In this document: positions 27,954-34,787 of the stretch, piece after piece | How positions within the stretch are numbered: position 1 is the stretch's first letter | Layout of the letters: every line of letters starts with the position of its first letter | DNA from: Namhaeicola sp039714555 | GTDB lineage: Bacteria; Bacteroidota; Bacteroidia; Flavobacteriales; Flavobacteriaceae | Length of the DNA stretch: 64,000 nucleotides | Assembly: GCA_039714555.1 (NCBI GenBank) | Contig: JBDLJB010000006.1 | Span: 73,346-137,345, forward strand | Reading direction: 5' to 3' | Program-made: the position numbers and the translations under genes | Notes under the pieces: model-generated | Told to the model about the DNA's origin: nothing | Databases searched by the model: none | The model's input: only the letters and a program-made list of their open reading frames with translations

Positions 27954-28712
27954 ATGAAAAAAGGGGTAGTAATAGTTTTAGTTATTGGATTGTCATTTCA
28001 TCAGTTGTACTCTCAAACAAAAGTACATATTACTGATATTGAAAAAAGAGAAGAGAATGGTAATACTTTAATTTATTCAGGTGGAGAAAAGTTAAACGGT
28101 AATGTTTATGAAAACTATGTTTCTAAAAAATTACAGTATACGGTAAAAGATGGTAAAAAAGAGGGTCTGTATGAATTGTATTTTGAAAATGGTCATCTAA
28201 AAAGAAGAACTTTTTTTAAAAATGATAAATTAGAGGGTCTTTATCAAGAGTATTATGAAAATGGGCAACTAAAAATTAAAACCTCATTTAGTAAAGGTAA
28301 ATATAACGGTTCCCTAGAAACTTATTTTGAAAATGGGCAATTACAAGGTAAAGGTGCTTTGATCAATGGTGAATATGATGGTGTGTTAAAGAAATATTAT
28401 GAAAATGGGCAGCTAAAAAGAATGATTACCTTTAAATATGGAGTGCAAAATGGACCTTATGAAGGCTATTATGAAAATGGTCAAATGAGAATTAAAACAA
28501 CCTATATTAACGGTAAAAAAAACGGATCATTAGTACAATATTTTAAAAATGGTAATTTATATATTAAAACAACTTATAAAGATAATCAAGAAGATGGGTT
28601 GTATGAAAAATATTTTGAAAATGGTCAGTTAGAATATAAAGGAAACTATAAAAATGGTCGAGAAATTGGAACTTTTGTTTCTTATAATGAAGATGGACAA
28701 CTAAAGTTTTAA
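27954..28712 (+). CDS. MORN-repeat (YwqK-type) secreted protein
   Basis: This 252-residue exported protein has a signal peptide (MKKGVVIVLVIGLSFHQLYS) that ends without a lipobox cysteine, unlike its upstream neighbour. About eight MORN_2 repeats run from residue 60 to the end with the frame GxxxGxYxxYxENGQLxxKxxFxxG. The repeats are very regular at DNA level too (GAAAATGG/TCA recurring every 69 bases). It looks like an expanded tandem paralogue of the 169-residue lipoprotein upstream. The function is unknown; a surface or periplasmic structural or ligand-binding role is inference. Confidence 0.8.
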   Translation: MKKGVVIVLVIGLSFHQLYSQTKVHITDIEKREENGNTLIYSGGEKLNGNVYENYVSKKLQYTVKDGKKEGLYELYFENGHLKRRTFFKNDKLEGLYQEYYENGQLKIKTSFSKGKYNGSLETYFENGQLQGKGALINGEYDGVLKKYYENGQLKRMITFKYGVQNGPYEGYYENGQMRIKTTYINGKKNGSLVQYFKNGNLYIKTTYKDNQEDGLYEKYFENGQLEYKGNYKNGREIGTFVSYNEDGQLKF

Positions 28713-28924
28713 GCTCCTTTTTTCTTAAATTAAATGATTAAATTCTTCCGGGAATATTATATTCTTACCTTGTATATTCCTTTTAATATTAATAAATCAC
28801 TTCTTTAACTAAAAAGACTATTTATCAATTTTATTTTATTTTTTACACAATAAGTAATTGTAAAATCTGTTAATAATATACGATATTTCAAGGAGACTGT
28901 TTCTTTAATTTAAAATTTTATATT

Positions 28925-29182
28925 ATGAAAAGAGTAATAGTTGACTATCATAATCTGACCCCTGATATTTTAAAACTAATTAAGAATAAATATCCTGAAG
29001 GATACACTGATACAGATATGATCGTTTTTAAAAATACTAAAAACGAAACGATAAAAGCAATTGAAGTAGCCACTAAAAGCAAGGATTATCTAATAAAAAT
29101 AAGCAAACAATTGTCAATCAAATTAGAAGATTACCTTGAATTAGATGATATAAGTTTTACTAACAATTTAATGATGGAGTAA
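28925..29182 (+). CDS. Small conserved flavobacterial protein, unknown function
   Basis: This 85-residue protein opens MKRVIVDYHNLTPDILKLIK, continues with KYPEGYTDTDMIVFKNTKNE, AIEVATKSKDYLIKISKQL, and has an acidic C-terminal part (LEDYLELDDIS). It resembles a family of small flavobacterial proteins with the pattern VDYxxLTPxxLxLxxxxxPxGYxDxDxxxFxN, recognised from memory without a name. A good AAGGAG ribosome-binding motif lies upstream at 28890-28895, though about 30 bases from the ATG. It sits at the edge of the stress island but has no Fnr-type palindromes upstream. Confidence 0.6.
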   Translation: MKRVIVDYHNLTPDILKLIKNKYPEGYTDTDMIVFKNTKNETIKAIEVATKSKDYLIKISKQLSIKLEDYLELDDISFTNNLMME

Positions 29183-29183
29183 T

Positions 29184-29521
29184 TTAATCATTTAATGGAA
29201 TTAATAATAATGGGATTTTAATATTATTTAAATTTCCATCGGCAACACTGCCTATTATATTTTTTTGGAAAAATCCATGCTTCCTATATTCAATAATTAA
29301 CAAATCAGCATTTTATTTATCTAATTCTTCTAAAATTAAAGAAATGGTAGCACCTTGATTTAATAATCAGTTAACTTCAATACCTTTTTTGTTTAACTCT
29401 TTCTATTAGATCTTCAAGTAGTTTATTTTCTAGCAATAAAATTTAATTGCAAACTCTAAGCTTTTTTAATTAGTAATTCTTCGTTCTTGTTGATATCAAT
29501 AGCAACAATTATATTTTTTAT
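29184..29521 (-). pseudogene. Decayed universal stress protein (UspA fold)
   Basis: Reading the minus strand from 29521 gives KNIIVAIDINKNEELLIKKA, a typical UspA N-terminus, but the start codon is ATA instead of ATG. After a stop and frame changes come LLENKLLEDLIERVKQK, then KGIEV, a stop, LLNQGATISLILEELDK, a stop, and NADLLIIEYRKHGFFQKN with IIGSVADGNLNNIKIPLLLI. The final part contains the UspA nucleotide-binding pattern (G...G-S) and ends correctly near 29184. At least three in-frame stops and two frameshifts show it is dead, and a central segment is missing. A two-domain Usp gene is intact 2.5 kb away at 32036. Confidence 0.8.
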
Positions 29522-29628
29522 GTTAAAAATGAGCTTTAAAAATGTTTAAATATTATTTCTAAAAAATATCGTAACTTAATGGTCTGAAATATTATTCGGT
29601 TCTAAACCCGATTTTTAAAAGATCTATC

Positions 29629-30867
29629 ATGATAATAAATGAAGATTTTTATAAAATTTGTTTTGATACTTTATTAGAAGGAATTTGCTTTACCGATAAT
29701 AAGGGTGTTATTATTATGAATAATTCTCCCTTTGAAAAAATATTTGGTTATGATAAAGGAGAATTATGCCAAAAAAATATTACTACATTAATTCCTGAAG
29801 AATACAGAGAAATACACGCAAAACATCTTTCATCGTATTTTGAAAACCCAAAACAATTTGAAAAAGGAAGAGGAAGAGATTTTTATGGTTTACATAAAAG
29901 TGGAAAAACTATTCATGTAGAGATTGGTCTTAGTTATTTTGAATATAATAATAAAAACATTGTTAAAGCATTAATAACAGATATTAGTTATAGAAAAAAG
30001 CAAGAAATTAAGATAAAAAAAATTAATTTACAACTTGAAAAGGAAGTTAAAAAACAAACTAAAGAGCTTACTAAGGCGGTTAAGAAGTTAAAAAATTCAA
30101 ATAAGAAATTAAAAAAAGAAATTGAAAATAAAATTCTTACAGAAAAGAAGGCTAAAATTGCTTACCAAAAAGAAAAGGAACTCAATTTATTGCAAACGAA
30201 GTTTTTATCATTAGCATCACATGAATTTAAAACCCCCCTTAGTGGAATTTTAACTTCAGCAACTTTAATAGATAAATACAATGAAATTAATAAGAACAGT
30301 AATATCAATAACCATATAAAAACTATAAAAAAGTTGGTTAATCAACTCAATTATATTTTAGATGATTTTCTGTTTTTAGAAAAGACCGAAACCAAAAAGA
30401 TCGATTATCAATTTACGAATTTTATATTTTGTGAATTCTTTAATGAAATCATAAAAAACACACAATCAGTATTAAAAAAAGGTCAAAAGATTAAATTTAT
30501 ACCTTGTAATCGCAGTATTGTAGTTTGTCAGGATAAAAAGATAGTTGAGATCATTTTTAGAAATATTTTATACAATGCGATTAAATATTCTCCATTAAAC
30601 TCTATTGTTTCAATAAGGGTTAAAACCAATAACTATGTTACAGTAATGATAGAAGATAATGGTATTGGCATACCTAAAGAAGATCAAAAATTAATTTTTA
30701 ATCGTTTTTTTAGAGCTAAAAATGCTTTGCATTTTCAAGGAACAGGAATTGGATTAAATATTGTAAAACACCATGTTGAAGCACTTGGGGGTTCAATAAG
30801 TTTTAAAAGTATTGAAAATAAGAGAACAGTTTTTACTGTAAAGCTACCCATAAAAATGGTTGTATAA
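29629..30867 (+). CDS. Soluble PAS-domain sensor histidine kinase, FixL-like PAS
   Basis: This cytoplasmic two-component kinase of 412 residues has no membrane segment. An N-terminal PAS domain (about 5-125) is followed by a long charged coiled coil (about 130-190). A HisKA domain follows, with the phosphorylated His198 in SLASHEFKTPLSG, and then a HATPase domain (N box NILYNAIKYSP, G1 DNGIGIPKED, G2 GTGIGLNIVKHH). In the PAS domain, LIPEEYREIHAKHLSSY and GRGRDFYG line up with FixL: His63 matches the haem-ligand His200 and Arg83 matches Arg220, with the same 20-residue spacing. Haem binding and oxygen sensing are inference. The next gene encodes the probable partner, a response regulator fused to a Crp/Fnr unit. 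Confidence 0.93.
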   Translation: MIINEDFYKICFDTLLEGICFTDNKGVIIMNNSPFEKIFGYDKGELCQKNITTLIPEEYREIHAKHLSSYFENPKQFEKGRGRDFYGLHKSGKTIHVEIGLSYFEYNNKNIVKALITDISYRKKQEIKIKKINLQLEKEVKKQTKELTKAVKKLKNSNKKLKKEIENKILTEKKAKIAYQKEKELNLLQTKFLSLASHEFKTPLSGILTSATLIDKYNEINKNSNINNHIKTIKKLVNQLNYILDDFLFLEKTETKKIDYQFTNFIFCEFFNEIIKNTQSVLKKGQKIKFIPCNRSIVVCQDKKIVEIIFRNILYNAIKYSPLNSIVSIRVKTNNYVTVMIEDNGIGIPKEDQKLIFNRFFRAKNALHFQGTGIGLNIVKHHVEALGGSISFKSIENKRTVFTVKLPIKMVV

Positions 30868-30904
30868 TTAGAATGAATAACTGAGATCAATAAATTTTGT
30901 TCAG

Positions 30905-31939
30905 GTGAAAAAAACAATTTTACTTATTGAAGATGACAATATTGTAAGAGATAATACTGCCGAAATATTAATGCTTGCCAGTTATAATGTAATCACAGCA
31001 AAAGATGGTAAAGAAGGAGTTAAAAAAGCCCTAGATCACAAGCCCGATCTAATTATTTGTGATATTTTAATGCCTGAGTTAGATGGTTACGGTGTTTTGC
31101 AAATTATTTTGAGAAATAAAGATTTACAGAGAACACCATTTATTTTCATGACTGCAAAAACCAAACATGAGGATTTAAGGAAGGGTATGGATTTAGGAGC
31201 ATGCGATTATATAACAAAACCTTTTGAAGAGTCAGAATTATTAAGTGCAATTGAATCCAGATTAAAAAGAAAAGAAATATTTAAAAGGAAAAGCAACGAA
31301 GAAGAAAACAATAAAAATAAAATAGCTAGTTTTAAGGATATTAAAAAATATTTTAGCCATAAAGAAAAGTTTAAATATGGAAGAGGCACTTCAATATATT
31401 GTGAAGGAAATAATAGTAATCATATTTTTTTTATTATCAATGGTGAAGTAAAAACTGTTAAAAATAATGAAGAAGGAAAAGAATTTATTACCGATATTTT
31501 TAGAGAACAAAGCTTTTTTGGTTTTACCTCTTTCGTTCAAAACAAACCCTATCACGAAAGTGCAATTTCAATTGCAAAAACTACTTTAATAAAGATAACT
31601 AAAGCTGAATTCTTAGAATTGGTCAAACATAATCCACAATTGGCAATTAATTTTTTGGATATTTTATCAGAAAATCTGAAGAATGTAAAATCTCATCTAA
31701 TCCATTTGGCATACGATTCTGTAAGAAAAAAAACTGCTGATACTTTACTACAATTAAATTCTTTAAACAACAATGTAGATTCTATTGAAGTTTCTCGTTC
31801 AAATTTGGCAAGTTTAATTGGTATAGCCAAAGAAACATTAATTAGAACATTAACTGAATTTAGAGATGAAAAAGTTATTGAAACAAAACGAAATTCAATT
31901 AAGATCATTGATATAAAAAAACTTAAAAAAATCAAATAA
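30905..31939 (+). CDS. Response regulator fused to Crp/Fnr-type DNA-binding unit
   Basis: This 344-residue transcription regulator has a receiver domain (1-120, phospho-acceptor Asp53 in LIICDILMPELDGYG, with Asp10, Asp11 and Lys109-region KPF). A linker leads to a cyclic-nucleotide-binding-like beta barrel (about 140-250, YCEGNNSNHIFFIINGEVK) and a Crp-type winged helix (about 265-340, NLASLIGIAKETLIRTLTEF). The recognition helix keeps the Glu and Arg (E-T-L-I-R) that read TGA in Crp/Fnr proteins. No Fnr-type iron-sulfur cysteine cluster is present. The start is a GTG 37 bases after the kinase stop, so the two are cotranscribed. Paired Fnr-type palindromes begin 2 bases after its stop. Confidence 0.93.
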   Translation: MKKTILLIEDDNIVRDNTAEILMLASYNVITAKDGKEGVKKALDHKPDLIICDILMPELDGYGVLQIILRNKDLQRTPFIFMTAKTKHEDLRKGMDLGACDYITKPFEESELLSAIESRLKRKEIFKRKSNEEENNKNKIASFKDIKKYFSHKEKFKYGRGTSIYCEGNNSNHIFFIINGEVKTVKNNEEGKEFITDIFREQSFFGFTSFVQNKPYHESAISIAKTTLIKITKAEFLELVKHNPQLAINFLDILSENLKNVKSHLIHLAYDSVRKKTADTLLQLNSLNNNVDSIEVSRSNLASLIGIAKETLIRTLTEFRDEKVIETKRNSIKIIDIKKLKKIK

Positions 31940-31940
31940 T

Positions 31941-32007
31941 ACTGATGAAGATCAGTAAATTGATTGACGACGATCAATTTAAATCATAGTTTTTAAGATT
32001 ATATTTA
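31941..32007 (+). promoter_or_regulatory. Paired Fnr-type palindromes and -7 element upstream of usp (promoter 1)
   Basis: Box 1 is CTGAT-GAAG-ATCAG (31942-31955) and box 2 is TTGAC-GACG-ATCAA (31964-31977), with centres 22 bp apart. A -7-like element TATATTTA starts 22 bases after box 2 (32000-32007). Box 2 thus sits near -41 and box 1 near -63 relative to the expected start of transcription, classic activator positions. No TTTG -33 element is present, as expected for an activator-dependent promoter. Confidence 0.75.
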
Positions 32008-32035
32008 AAACATTAATTCACAAAATTATAAAATC

Positions 32036-32890
32036 ATGAAAAATATACTTCTACCCACCGATTTTTCAGATAATTCAATCAATGCAATTCACTATGCAAT
32101 TAATTTTTTTAGAGATATTGATTGTACTTTTTTCTTGTTAAATATTTACAGAATACCTTATGTAGCTCCTGATCAGGAATTGACATATTTTGATCATGAT
32201 AATGTTGCAAGAATGGAGGTTGAGTTATTTAATTCATCACAAAACGACTTAAAGAAAACAGTTGAGCAATTTAAAGATCGAGTAAGTCCAAATCATAAAT
32301 TTGAAATGATAAGTGATTATAACTTTTTTATCAATTCAGTTGAAAATTATGTAAAAGAAAAAAAAATCGACTTGATAGTGATGGGAACCAAAGGTGCAAC
32401 CGGAGCTAAAGAAATTTTTATGGGAAGTAATACAGGTGATGTTATTATGAAAACCAAATGTAATGTATTGGCAGTACCCGAAAATTCTATTTATCAAAAA
32501 CCGATAGAAATTACTTTTCCTACTGATTTTAGAATACCTTACAAAAAGGAAGATCTTGATCAATTGGTAGAAATTTCAAAGATGCATCAATCAAATATCA
32601 GAATTTTACTATTTGATAAAAAAGGTGTCTTAGATGAAGAACAAAAATTCAATAAAAAAGCATTAAATAAAATATTTGATCAAGTAACCCATAGTTATTA
32701 CACTATAACAAATATAGATTTTGAAGAAGCACTTAACTGTTTTACACAAAGTAGGGGTGATGTTAATTTGATAGCTATTATAGCAAAACACTACAATTTT
32801 TTTCAAAGATTGTTTTTCAAACCTAAAGTTCAAGAATTAAGCTTTCATAGCAATATACCTTTATTAGTATTACATAAAACTAAAAAATAA
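32036..32890 (+). CDS. Two-domain universal stress protein
   Basis: This cytoplasmic Usp of 284 residues has two UspA folds. The first (1-145) is complete: MKNILLPTDFSDNSINAIHY, then MGTKGATGAKEIFMGSNTGD, which holds the nucleotide-binding G-x2-G-x9-G-(S/T) type motif. The second (about 150-284) starts ITFPTDFRIPYKKEDL but lacks this motif, so it may not bind ATP. Such tandem Usps act in stress survival and growth arrest. It lies under paired Fnr-type boxes and is followed 4 bases later by a small membrane protein, probably in one operon. Confidence 0.9.
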   Translation: MKNILLPTDFSDNSINAIHYAINFFRDIDCTFFLLNIYRIPYVAPDQELTYFDHDNVARMEVELFNSSQNDLKKTVEQFKDRVSPNHKFEMISDYNFFINSVENYVKEKKIDLIVMGTKGATGAKEIFMGSNTGDVIMKTKCNVLAVPENSIYQKPIEITFPTDFRIPYKKEDLDQLVEISKMHQSNIRILLFDKKGVLDEEQKFNKKALNKIFDQVTHSYYTITNIDFEEALNCFTQSRGDVNLIAIIAKHYNFFQRLFFKPKVQELSFHSNIPLLVLHKTKK

Positions 32891-32894
32891 TATC

Positions 32895-33281
32895 ATGGAA
32901 ATAACAAATTTTTTAGCCAAATTTTGGGGTTGGTATCTAATTACATTTTTTGTTTTATTGATCTTTTATCCCAAAAGAATTAAACAATTATTTGATTTTA
33001 CCGGCGATGAAAAATTTATGATAACTACTTCAATGATAGCGATAACAATTGGACTATTGAATATTATAGCTCATAATTTATGGGTAACAGATTGGAGAAT
33101 TATAATAACGTTGTTAGGATGGTTAACATTCATTAAAGGAGTTACAAGATTTTCTTTTCCTGATGTTGCCAAAAAATGGTTAGAAAAGATCGACTTTAAG
33201 TGGTTTCAATTTTTACTCTTTATGCTTTTTATACTTGGTGTATTTTTATTAAATCAGGCTTATGGTTGGGTTCAGGTTTAA
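32895..33281 (+). CDS. Small integral membrane protein in the stress operon
   Basis: This 128-residue protein has four hydrophobic segments (about 10-25 WYLITFFVLLIFY, 40-62, 70-85 and 105-122 FLLFMLFILGVFLLN). I do not recognise a named family. It starts 4 bases after the usp stop, and no promoter lies between, so it is expected to be expressed with Usp under the paired Fnr-type boxes. The short loops and the lack of any charged motif inside the helices make a channel or quinone-linked role only speculation. Confidence 0.65.
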   Translation: MEITNFLAKFWGWYLITFFVLLIFYPKRIKQLFDFTGDEKFMITTSMIAITIGLLNIIAHNLWVTDWRIIITLLGWLTFIKGVTRFSFPDVAKKWLEKIDFKWFQFLLFMLFILGVFLLNQAYGWVQV

Positions 33282-33286
33282 ATAGA

Positions 33287-33352
33287 TTGACGAGAATCAA
33301 TGTTTTTATTGACGACGGTCATTGTTTTATTCATTTTACTATAATAATTTTA
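33287..33352 (+). promoter_or_regulatory. Paired Fnr-type palindromes and -7 element with no gene (promoter 2)
   Basis: Box 1 is TTGAC-GAGA-ATCAA (33287-33300) and box 2 is TTGAC-GACG-GTCAT (33309-33322), with centres 22 bp apart. A -7-like TAATTTTA starts 22 bases after box 2 (33345-33352). The spacing is identical to the other three pairs. Downstream there is no protein-coding gene, but a strong terminator ends at about 33579. Confidence 0.75.
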
Positions 33353-33356
33353 CTTA

Positions 33357-33579
33357 TTATTTAAAAATATTAATTGGAATAGTTTAAAAAATTCTATGAA
33401 ATATTAAATGGGTTGATAATGATGGAGATTGATTCAACCGAAAAGAGGTGAGTGTATTTTAGATTTTTTTTAAAATTTTACTTCACGACTTAGGTATCTG
33501 AAGAAAGATATTTAGAAAAAAGGTAAAGATATTATCACTTCAAAAGGAACAGAAAGCATTCGCTTTCTGTTCTTTTTTT
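33357..33579 (+). ncRNA. Candidate small RNA (or decayed gene) under an Fnr-type promoter
   Basis: A complete paired-box promoter lies just upstream and a strong intrinsic terminator closes the stretch. Between them the longest ATG reading frame is ten codons (33419-33451, MMEIDSTEKR), and a leading ATG at 33396 stops after three codons. A transcript of about 220 bases is therefore predicted without a convincing protein. A decayed short gene is the alternative, since the context ATTCTATGAAA resembles real starts nearby. Only expression data would decide. Confidence 0.45.
33547..33579 (+). terminator. Strong intrinsic terminator
   Basis: GAACAGAAAGC (33547-33557) and GCTTTCTGTTC (33562-33572) form a perfect 11-bp stem with a four-base ATTC loop, followed by seven T. 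It ends the gene-less transcript predicted from promoter 2 and insulates promoter 3. Confidence 0.92.
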
Positions 33580-33588
33580 CACTCAAAC

Positions 33589-33654
33589 TTGATAATGATC
33601 AATATTTTTATTGACGATGGTCATTGTTTCTTATTCTCATCATACTTAATTTTA
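33589..33654 (+). promoter_or_regulatory. Paired Fnr-type palindromes and -7 element upstream of the PepSY-like gene (promoter 3)
   Basis: Box 1 is TTGAT-AATG-ATCAA (33589-33602), an exact textbook Fnr site, and box 2 is TTGAC-GATG-GTCAT (33611-33624), with centres 22 bp apart. TAATTTTA begins 22 bases after box 2 (33647-33654). The gene start is 30 bases further, the same order as in promoters 1 and 4. Confidence 0.78.
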
Positions 33655-33683
33655 AAAATTAAGATTAATTAAAATTTAATGTC

Positions 33684-34193
33684 ATGAAAAAAATAATAAT
33701 AGGTTTGTTAGTTATTGGATTTACCTTACAATCATTTGCTCAGGTGGTAAATGAAGGAATGTTAGATGAAGTTGTAGTATACGCTACAAATTATAAATAT
33801 TTAACCACAGCAGGCACTCGGGATGCTGCAGAACCAGTTAAAATGCTCGAACGCAAAGTAGCAGACTTTGATTTTAAAGAATCAGAATTGTATCAGGATG
33901 AATGGGATTTTTATAAAGTTTCCTTTTATATTCCTGAAGGAAAAATAGTTGCAGCGTATGATAAGGATGGTAATATTTTACGAACTATTGAAAAGTTTAA
34001 AAATATTAAAGTACCTAAATCAGTAGTAGCATCGGTATCAAAAAGATTTCCTGGATGGGTTATATATGAAGATGTATATAAAGTTAATTATCACAAAGAT
34101 AAAGGAGTAACAAAAATTTATAAGCTTGTTTTGGAAAATGGTGATAAACAAATTAAGGTGAAAACTGATGAAAATGGGAATTTCATTAAATGA
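33684..34193 (+). CDS. Secreted PepSY-like protein in the stress island
   Basis: This 169-residue exported protein has a signal peptide (MKKIIIGLLVIGFTLQSFA). It shows the periodic pattern of PepSY-like domains: strand YKVSFYIPEGKIVAAYDKDGNILRT with helix VPKSVVASVSKRFPGWVIYEDVYKV, ending in NGDKQIKVKTDENGNFIK. The PepSY fold is inferred from this pattern; the function is unknown, perhaps inhibitor or chaperone-like at the envelope. It has its own paired Fnr-type promoter, and its stop codon overlaps box 1 of the hsp20 promoter, so the units are tightly packed. Confidence 0.7.
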   Translation: MKKIIIGLLVIGFTLQSFAQVVNEGMLDEVVVYATNYKYLTTAGTRDAAEPVKMLERKVADFDFKESELYQDEWDFYKVSFYIPEGKIVAAYDKDGNILRTIEKFKNIKVPKSVVASVSKRFPGWVIYEDVYKVNYHKDKGVTKIYKLVLENGDKQIKVKTDENGNFIK

Positions 34194-34255
34194 TGACAAT
34201 CAATAATTCTATTGACCATGGTCATTGCATAGTTGTATTTTGAATAATAAATTCG
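34190..34255 (+). promoter_or_regulatory. Paired Fnr-type palindromes and -7 element upstream of hsp20 (promoter 4)
   Basis: Box 1 is ATGAT-GACA-ATCAA (34190-34203), overlapping the stop codon of the previous gene, and box 2 is TTGAC-CATG-GTCAT (34212-34225), with centres 22 bp apart. TAAATTCG, one base off TAnnTTTG, starts 22 bases after box 2 (34248-34255). Confidence 0.75.
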
Positions 34256-34291
34256 CTCTTTAAAAGAAGTATTAATTTAAAAATATATGTC

Positions 34292-34735
34292 ATGACACTA
34301 GTAAAATTTAAAAAACAACGTTTGCCTTGGTATGATACTATGTTTACCGACTTACTTGGTTCAGACAGGTTACTTACCGATGATTTTTTTATGGAAAGAA
34401 AATGGGTTCCAGAAATGAATATTAAAGAAAATGATAAAAGCTTTGATATTGAAATTGCTGCTCCAGGTTTTTCAAAAAAAGATTTCAAGATTTCTATTGA
34501 AAATGGAGTTCTTCATCTATCTGCAGAAAAAAAAGAAGAAATTGATGAAGAAAAAGAAAATTACACTCGAAGAGAGTTTCGTTACAATTCATTTGAACGC
34601 ACCTTAACATTACCTGAAACTGTTAATGAAGATGATGATATTGAAGCTACCTATAAGCATGGTATTTTGAAATTAATTTTGGCTAAACTTCCAGAAGATG
34701 TGATCAAACACAAAAAAGTTATCGAAATTTCTTAA
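34292..34735 (+). CDS. Hsp20/alpha-crystallin small heat-shock protein
   Basis: This 147-residue cytoplasmic ATP-independent chaperone keeps unfolded proteins soluble. The alpha-crystallin domain (about 45-140) shows the usual order: FDIEIAAPGFSKKDFKISIENG, LHLSAEKKEE, then FERTLTLPETVNEDDDIEATYKHGILKLILAK with the conserved A-x3-nGiL motif, and a C-terminal VIEIS close to the I-x-I anchor. It is driven by the fourth paired Fnr-type promoter and closed by a terminator, beyond which an additional helical protein is encoded. Confidence 0.95.
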   Translation: MTLVKFKKQRLPWYDTMFTDLLGSDRLLTDDFFMERKWVPEMNIKENDKSFDIEIAAPGFSKKDFKISIENGVLHLSAEKKEEIDEEKENYTRREFRYNSFERTLTLPETVNEDDDIEATYKHGILKLILAKLPEDVIKHKKVIEIS

Positions 34736-34740
34736 TTTTT

Positions 34741-34767
34741 AAAATAGGGAGTATTACTCCCTATTTT
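34741..34767 (+). terminator. Terminator-like palindrome after hsp20
   Basis: AAAATAGGGAGTA and TACTCCCTATTTT form arms of 13 bases around one T, a near-perfect hairpin of 27 bases 6 bases past the hsp20 stop. The T-run is part of the stem (TATTTTAAC), so termination may be partial and the next gene may be read through. Confidence 0.75.
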
Positions 34768-34787
34768 AACTTAAAACAAATAATTCT

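Noticed and set aside
27480..28700. Regular direct repeats in DNA resembling a CRISPR array
   Set aside because: They are in-frame codons of MORN protein repeats, lack constant repeats with unique spacers, and no cas genes are near.
27259..28712. A toxin-antitoxin system, as the common YwqK family label would suggest
   Set aside because: No toxin-like small gene is adjacent, and both proteins carry export signals, unlike a cytoplasmic antitoxin.
33419..33451. Ten-codon open frame (MMEIDSTEKR) in the gene-less promoter 2 transcript
   Set aside because: It has no ribosome-binding site of note and is too short to support as a gene without conservation data.
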